Notes under the pieces: generated by a model
What the model was told of the DNA's origin: nothing
Database searches by the model: none
What the model saw: only the letters and a program-made list of their open reading frames with translations
Source: Agapetus fuscipes
Lineage: Eukaryota; Arthropoda; Insecta; Trichoptera; Glossosomatidae
Length of the DNA stretch: 64,000 bases
Direction of reading: 5' to 3'
NCBI GenBank assembly: GCA_951799405.1
Contig: OX637354.1
Span: 1,488,001-1,552,000 of the forward strand
Position numbers and translations under genes: made by a program
Part shown: in pieces, positions 59,837-64,000 of the stretch
Numbering within the stretch: the first letter of the stretch is position 1
How the letters are laid out: each line of letters opens with the position of its first letter

Positions 59837-60125
59837 TGTACCGGTCCGTAGTGGCAACACTTCGGAGTCGTAAATGGAAGGTTGTGGATTCGGATCCCGG
59901 CGGAGCACAAAATATACCATTTATATTTCGAATGTGCTGAAATTCATAAACCTTTACCAAAGACCGGTCACTGAAAGATCCACCCAACCTTACAACAACT
60001 GGGTCTTGCTTGAGAATTGGCGCTTTCTACAGCGACGACCAAGCTCGCAGAGGGCTCTTGAGGTGTGATACACACAAAAACAGCGCTCACCAAATAAATC
60101 ATCCTAATATTATTATTATTATTAC
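59837..60125 (+). mobile_element. SINE B, (ATT)n-tail type
   Basis: ACCGGTCCGTAGTGGCAACA head with a small deletion, body, and the GATACACACAAAAACAGCGC tail to ATTATTATTATTATT. Confidence 0.87.
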
Positions 60126-60129
60126 AAAT

Positions 60130-61535
60130 AATTTACCATTGAGAAATGGGTATCGCCGTCGAAATTTGTACCTTTTGTCTTGTGCGTGTGTCGCCTAATG
60201 ATATTCAGTTTTTTCATAAAAACTGGTGATCTCTACTGAATTCTAGATTTATTAGAGTAAAGTATTTGAAAAGCGTATCGAAATACAAAAAAAAAACTGC
60301 AAAAAGCATGAAGTGGCAATGTAATTAAAAAATATAACAAAATCGCCTTTTTTCCATTCTCATACAAATTATACATGACGCTAATCTGTTTTTGACCCTT
60401 TGATGGCAAGATACCATCAAAATAGTCAAATGTTTATAAAGTTGAGTATTTTTTCATAATATATACCTTAGTAACGTATATTTTGTTTTCTGTACTAGCC
60501 ACAAGAATGTTTATTTATTTATACACGAAATATTAGTTGCTAATGGTTGTCTCCATTTTTGGTTCCGAAATTTTTCTTCTGGGTGTTACCTGATTTCATT
60601 GGAACTGACAAAAATCTTGAATCCCTAAGTATTTTTTCGCGTATGGTAACTCTTCGATGCAGTATGGACAACAAAAAAAAAACTGATTCGATACCTTCAT
60701 TTTCTTCTGAGAGGGTCTACGTCTCAGCCGTAAACTTGTCGTGATTGTTTTGAGTGGGATTTAGCTAAGAATTATTAGGGTAAATATCGGAATCTGTTGT
60801 CAGTTGTGTATTGTCTACTTAGAGACATTAGTGCTTCTTAAGATTGTGTTTTTTTAGTCGCTGGTATTATTAATTTTCAAATAAATCAATTTTAGGATTA
60901 TGTCGTGCGTGTTTTGTATTGACGAACGTTACCGTTACCGTTACCGCGCTACGTCACATTTGTGAGAGTAAGGCATATTCATATTGGTTAAAAAATTATA
61001 CCTCCGTCCTTTGGTTTTACACGTCTAAAATAGTTGATTTGTGCTATAAAATCCAAATCAGTTTAGAACAAGCATTTTTTAAAGCCCCTCTGTGCCTCTC
61101 TGTAGTTTGACTCTAAAATAAAATTATTCAAAACAAATTAAAATAAAAGTGAAAAAAAGCGCTCGAGTAATTTTTTTCTGCTAACTTTTTTTTTTTGAGC
61201 TCAAAAAGAGTTTTGCACAAAGAAAAATGACTTCAAAGCAAAAAAAAAAAAAAAAAAATGTAGGCTTGAAACAAAAACTGTTCTGGGCTAATGAGGGCGA
61301 ATTTTCTCTTACAAGCTTACAAAGTTTTTTAAAGTGATTTCGTTTTGTAAATTGGCATTTAACTTTTGCCAATTTACCCTAATGCATATTGTTTCGCCAT
61401 TTTTTTTCTTGTTACAAAAAGCAAGAAAATCAAAAACAAGAAGTTACTGAAGCAATTTTTGTAATATTGGAAACATTTTTTTTTAATACTGTTATGTTTT
61501 TCAGCGGGCTCCATTTATTTTACACAATTTATTTC
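60130..61535. other. Stretch without recognisable gene
   Basis: AT-rich DNA with homopolymer A runs. A short GTTACCGTTACCGTTACCGC repeat is at 60929-60950. No exon, RNA or element end that I can support. Confidence 0.5.
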
Positions 61536-62207
61536 TTCAACTGAAGTGGTTGGCGTAAGACCAGCCCCCTTACCTGTAAAAGTAAATAGGTTCAACTCGC
61601 CACATGCGACCCCTTCGGGGATAACGCGGCAAGAAGTTACACTATATGTGTAGCTTAGTTGCGTTTTTGCGTGCGTTATTTCCTCACTTTTGGTTTTGAC
61701 AGAGTTAAACATTTTAACAGCACGACTGTTGATTTATGTCTGCTCTGCAGGGTATTATGGTCCTTAATTTAAACAGATTTTTAGGTTAATTTTCGAAACA
61801 TAGAGAATCGTTACATACTACCTTGCTGGATTTCACTAGAATATTCGATTCAACACTGAATTAATCAAATACAAATACAAATATTAGGTACCTACCTAAG
61901 CATCTAATTTTTTCTAGAGATTTCATAGACTTATTACTTCTAAATCTAAATCTAAGCTGCAAAGATATGTATCATTTGCGATTCATATTAAATGCATTCC
62001 CACAAGCAGACACGCATAATTTCGCGCTTACACATGCCGCATGTGGACCTACAATATAAAAAACCCAATCTCAAATGAACATAAGCCCTGCAACTCTTGC
62101 CGACCTTCCCTGAAGCAGGGGTGACATTGGCAAAGTGAACCATTTTTTACAGTATGGGTGGTCATCTTCTTTACTTACTTACTTTCTTTAATTTCATTAG
62201 ACTTATT

Positions 62208-62318
62208 TGACCAGTCCGTAGTTCAGTGGTAACACTGAATGGAAGGTTGTGGGTTCGAATCCCGGCGAAGCAAGAAGTTACACTATATTTGTAGCTTAGT
62301 TTCGTTTTTTTATTTATT
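62208..62318 (+). mobile_element. Minimal SINE: B tRNA head joined to C tail
   Basis: ACCAGTCCGTAGTTCAGTGG to GGTTCGAATCCCGGCGAAGC is immediately followed by AAGAAGTTACACTATATTTG and GTAGCTTAGTTTCG. B body and C head are both absent; the join is at a shared GC(A)AG. Confidence 0.75.
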
Positions 62319-62474
62319 ATTAAGCTAACACAGACAAATCAAATACAACTACTAATATCTTTCATATCGTAACAGAATTTTGTGCATCGCTGGGAGTCGA
62401 ACTAGGGTCCTTAGGTTTACAAATCCGTTGCGTTAACCACTAGACTACACATCAAATTATCATGATTTTTTGTT

Positions 62475-62955
62475 TTTTTTATCCGAAACTGCGAATGAAT
62501 GGAATATCCAGAGTCATAATAAAATAAGAGCTTGTATGAAGTAGGTTATGACTCTGGAGGAAATGAAAGAAGTATGTAAGGATAGAAAGAAATGGCGGTT
62601 GATCTGTAATGTTGGCGGCTAGGGTTTATTAAGGTGAAATTGGTTTTATGTTTTAGTTTTTATTTTTATGTCCACGTATATATTATTATTTATTGATTTA
62701 AAAAATGTAATTTGTCATGTATGTTCCTTGACTTATAGGTTGGTATGCGGCTGACCACCCATACTGCAAAAAATGGTTCACTTTGCCAAGAGTTGCAGGG
62801 CTTATGTTCATTTGAGATTGGGTTTTTATGTTGTAGGTCCACATGCAGCATGTGTTAGCGCAAAATTATACATGTCTGCTTGTGGTAATGCATTTAATAT
62901 AAATCTTAAATTATATATATCTTTGCAGCTTAGATTAGATTAGATTAGATTAGTA
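62475..62955 (+). mobile_element. RTE 3' end with family A
   Basis: [17 protein letters not shown] then [21 protein letters not shown] and stop at 62622; 3'UTR to GTCATGTATGTTCCTTGACTT, then family A (62728-62955) ending (GATTA)n. Confidence 0.85.
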
Positions 62956-63214
62956 GATATGTTAGCTGGTATGTCATTGCGAGCCTTTGGTATTTTCTTG
63001 AAAAAACGCTATATTCTGTTTCTATCCCACTTGGCTCCGCCGTTTTCCATATTCCTGAAGTCTGGACTCAGTCAGGGTTTGGCCAGAACCAGTGCATCAT
63101 CAGGAGAACTCCTCGATTCGGATACCAAAAGTAAATACAACCTCATTCATCAATTTCATATATTTTATGGTGTTGTGTTGTGCGTACTTTTTAAATTGTT
63201 TTTTTTTCATAAAA

Positions 63215-63465
63215 TAGATTTGTGAAGAGGAATGCGATTCACCAACCTATTCTGCCTGGTCAGAAACAGGTATTAATATCATCAATTAATAATTCATTAT
63301 TGTTTATTTTAACGAATTATTAATTAATAATACCCCAATAACATCTGTTGAACCAGCGTCAAAGTTATGGTCAAATGACCCAGGCGGGGATCGAACCAAC
63401 GTTATTCTATTCCAAAAACGCTAAAACGATCAGCCCACTTGGCTCCCTCGGCCATTACACCGACT
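63215..63465 (-). mobile_element. SINE family D
   Basis: Minus strand GTGTAATGGCCGAGGGAGCC head, GGTTCGATCCCCGCC box B and end ACAAATCTATTTTATGAAAA. Confidence 0.85.
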
Positions 63466-63717
63466 CTTTTTCGACATACAACACGAACTAATTGTTGTTA
63501 CTTGTGATTGAAGATTGCACATACAATTTTGTTGATTGTGGAAGCATTTTTTAGATTACATATAGACCTTGAATAGGACTTAAAAGCGTACGTCTGGAAT
63601 CGCCACATGCGACTTTTTGTGGATAACGCAGGCATGAAGTTACACTATATGTGTAGCTTAGTTGCGTTGCGTTGTTGACACTTGATAGCTATGTGCACAC
63701 AGTACCAGTTTTATGAA

Positions 63718-64000
63718 ACTAATCTAATCTAATCTAATCTAAGCTGCAAAGATATATATCATTTAGGATTTATATTAAATGCATTCCCACAAGCAGATAT
63801 GTATAATTTCGCGCTAACACATGCCGCATGTGGACCTACAATATAAAAACCCAATCTCAAATGAACATAAGCCTCGCAACTCTTGCCGTCCTTCCCTGAA
63901 ACAGGGGTGACATTGGCAAAGTGAACCAATTTTTTTTTACAGTATGGGTGGTCAGCCGCATAACAACCTATAAGTCAAGGAACATACATGACAAATTACA
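63718..64000 (-). mobile_element. Family A with RTE 3'UTR running off the window
   Basis: Family A (63980-63718, ending in four AGATT units) preceded on its strand by TGTAATTTGTCATGTATG, the RTE 3'UTR, which reaches the window end. An RTE body to the right is expected. Confidence 0.8.

Overview
The window looks like AT-rich nuclear DNA from an arthropod, most likely an insect and possibly a moth or butterfly. The evidence is split genes with GT/AG introns, insect-type alkaline phosphatase and calmodulin-like proteins, and a dense, nested load of retroposons, Helitron ends and short inverted-repeat elements. No bacterial, organellar or CRISPR-type structure is visible. The species is not identified; the lepidopteran guess rests on the style of the RTE and Helitron remnants and is weak.

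Two host genes can be assembled. (1) On the + strand, 3673-10688, seven coding exons join in perfect phase into a 547-codon secreted, probably GPI-anchored alkaline-phosphatase-family protein. Almost every catalytic residue is replaced, including the nucleophilic serine, yet the frame has no stop. It reads as a pseudoenzyme rather than a pseudogene. (2) On the - strand, 22097-42267, six exons encode a four-EF-hand calmodulin-like protein. Its most upstream exon, about 12.3 kb away, would add a Lys/Ala/Pro/Gly-rich N-terminal extension. The two genes converge and are separated by about 11 kb of repeats and AT-rich DNA.

Most of the rest is mobile DNA. 0-3.5 kb: RTE and LINE 3' ends and family A copies. 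3.5-10.7 kb: phosphatase gene with repeat-filled introns. 10.7-22 kb: MITEs, a Helitron 3' end, a full SINE C, nested inverted-repeat elements and gene-free AT-rich DNA. 22-42 kb: calmodulin-like gene, whose introns hold two solo LTRs, a Helitron with a triplicated 5' region, a CACTA-like element with its own small transcription unit, and SINEs. 42-64 kb: SINEs B, C and D, a decayed LINE with endonuclease and reverse transcriptase (46.06-49.25 kb), a 620-bp fold-back element, a 30-bp satellite array and RTE fragments.

The most unusual mobile system is a modular SINE, called family B here. Two copies start with a full-length 5S-rRNA-like unit joined to a tRNA-like unit, followed by a shared body. 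The same body is followed by at least three different 3' modules: a poly(A) tail matching the 3' end of a LINE at 1758-2228, an (ATT)n tail matching a different LINE at about 43733-44170 and 24421-24710, or a second tRNA-derived SINE (family C). Both putative LINE partners are in this window. Family A behaves as the 3' end of one RTE subfamily.

Coordinates of exons are exact as read by eye; coordinates of repeats are mostly good to about 5-15 bases. All homology calls are from visual comparison within the window and remembered family motifs, with no database search.
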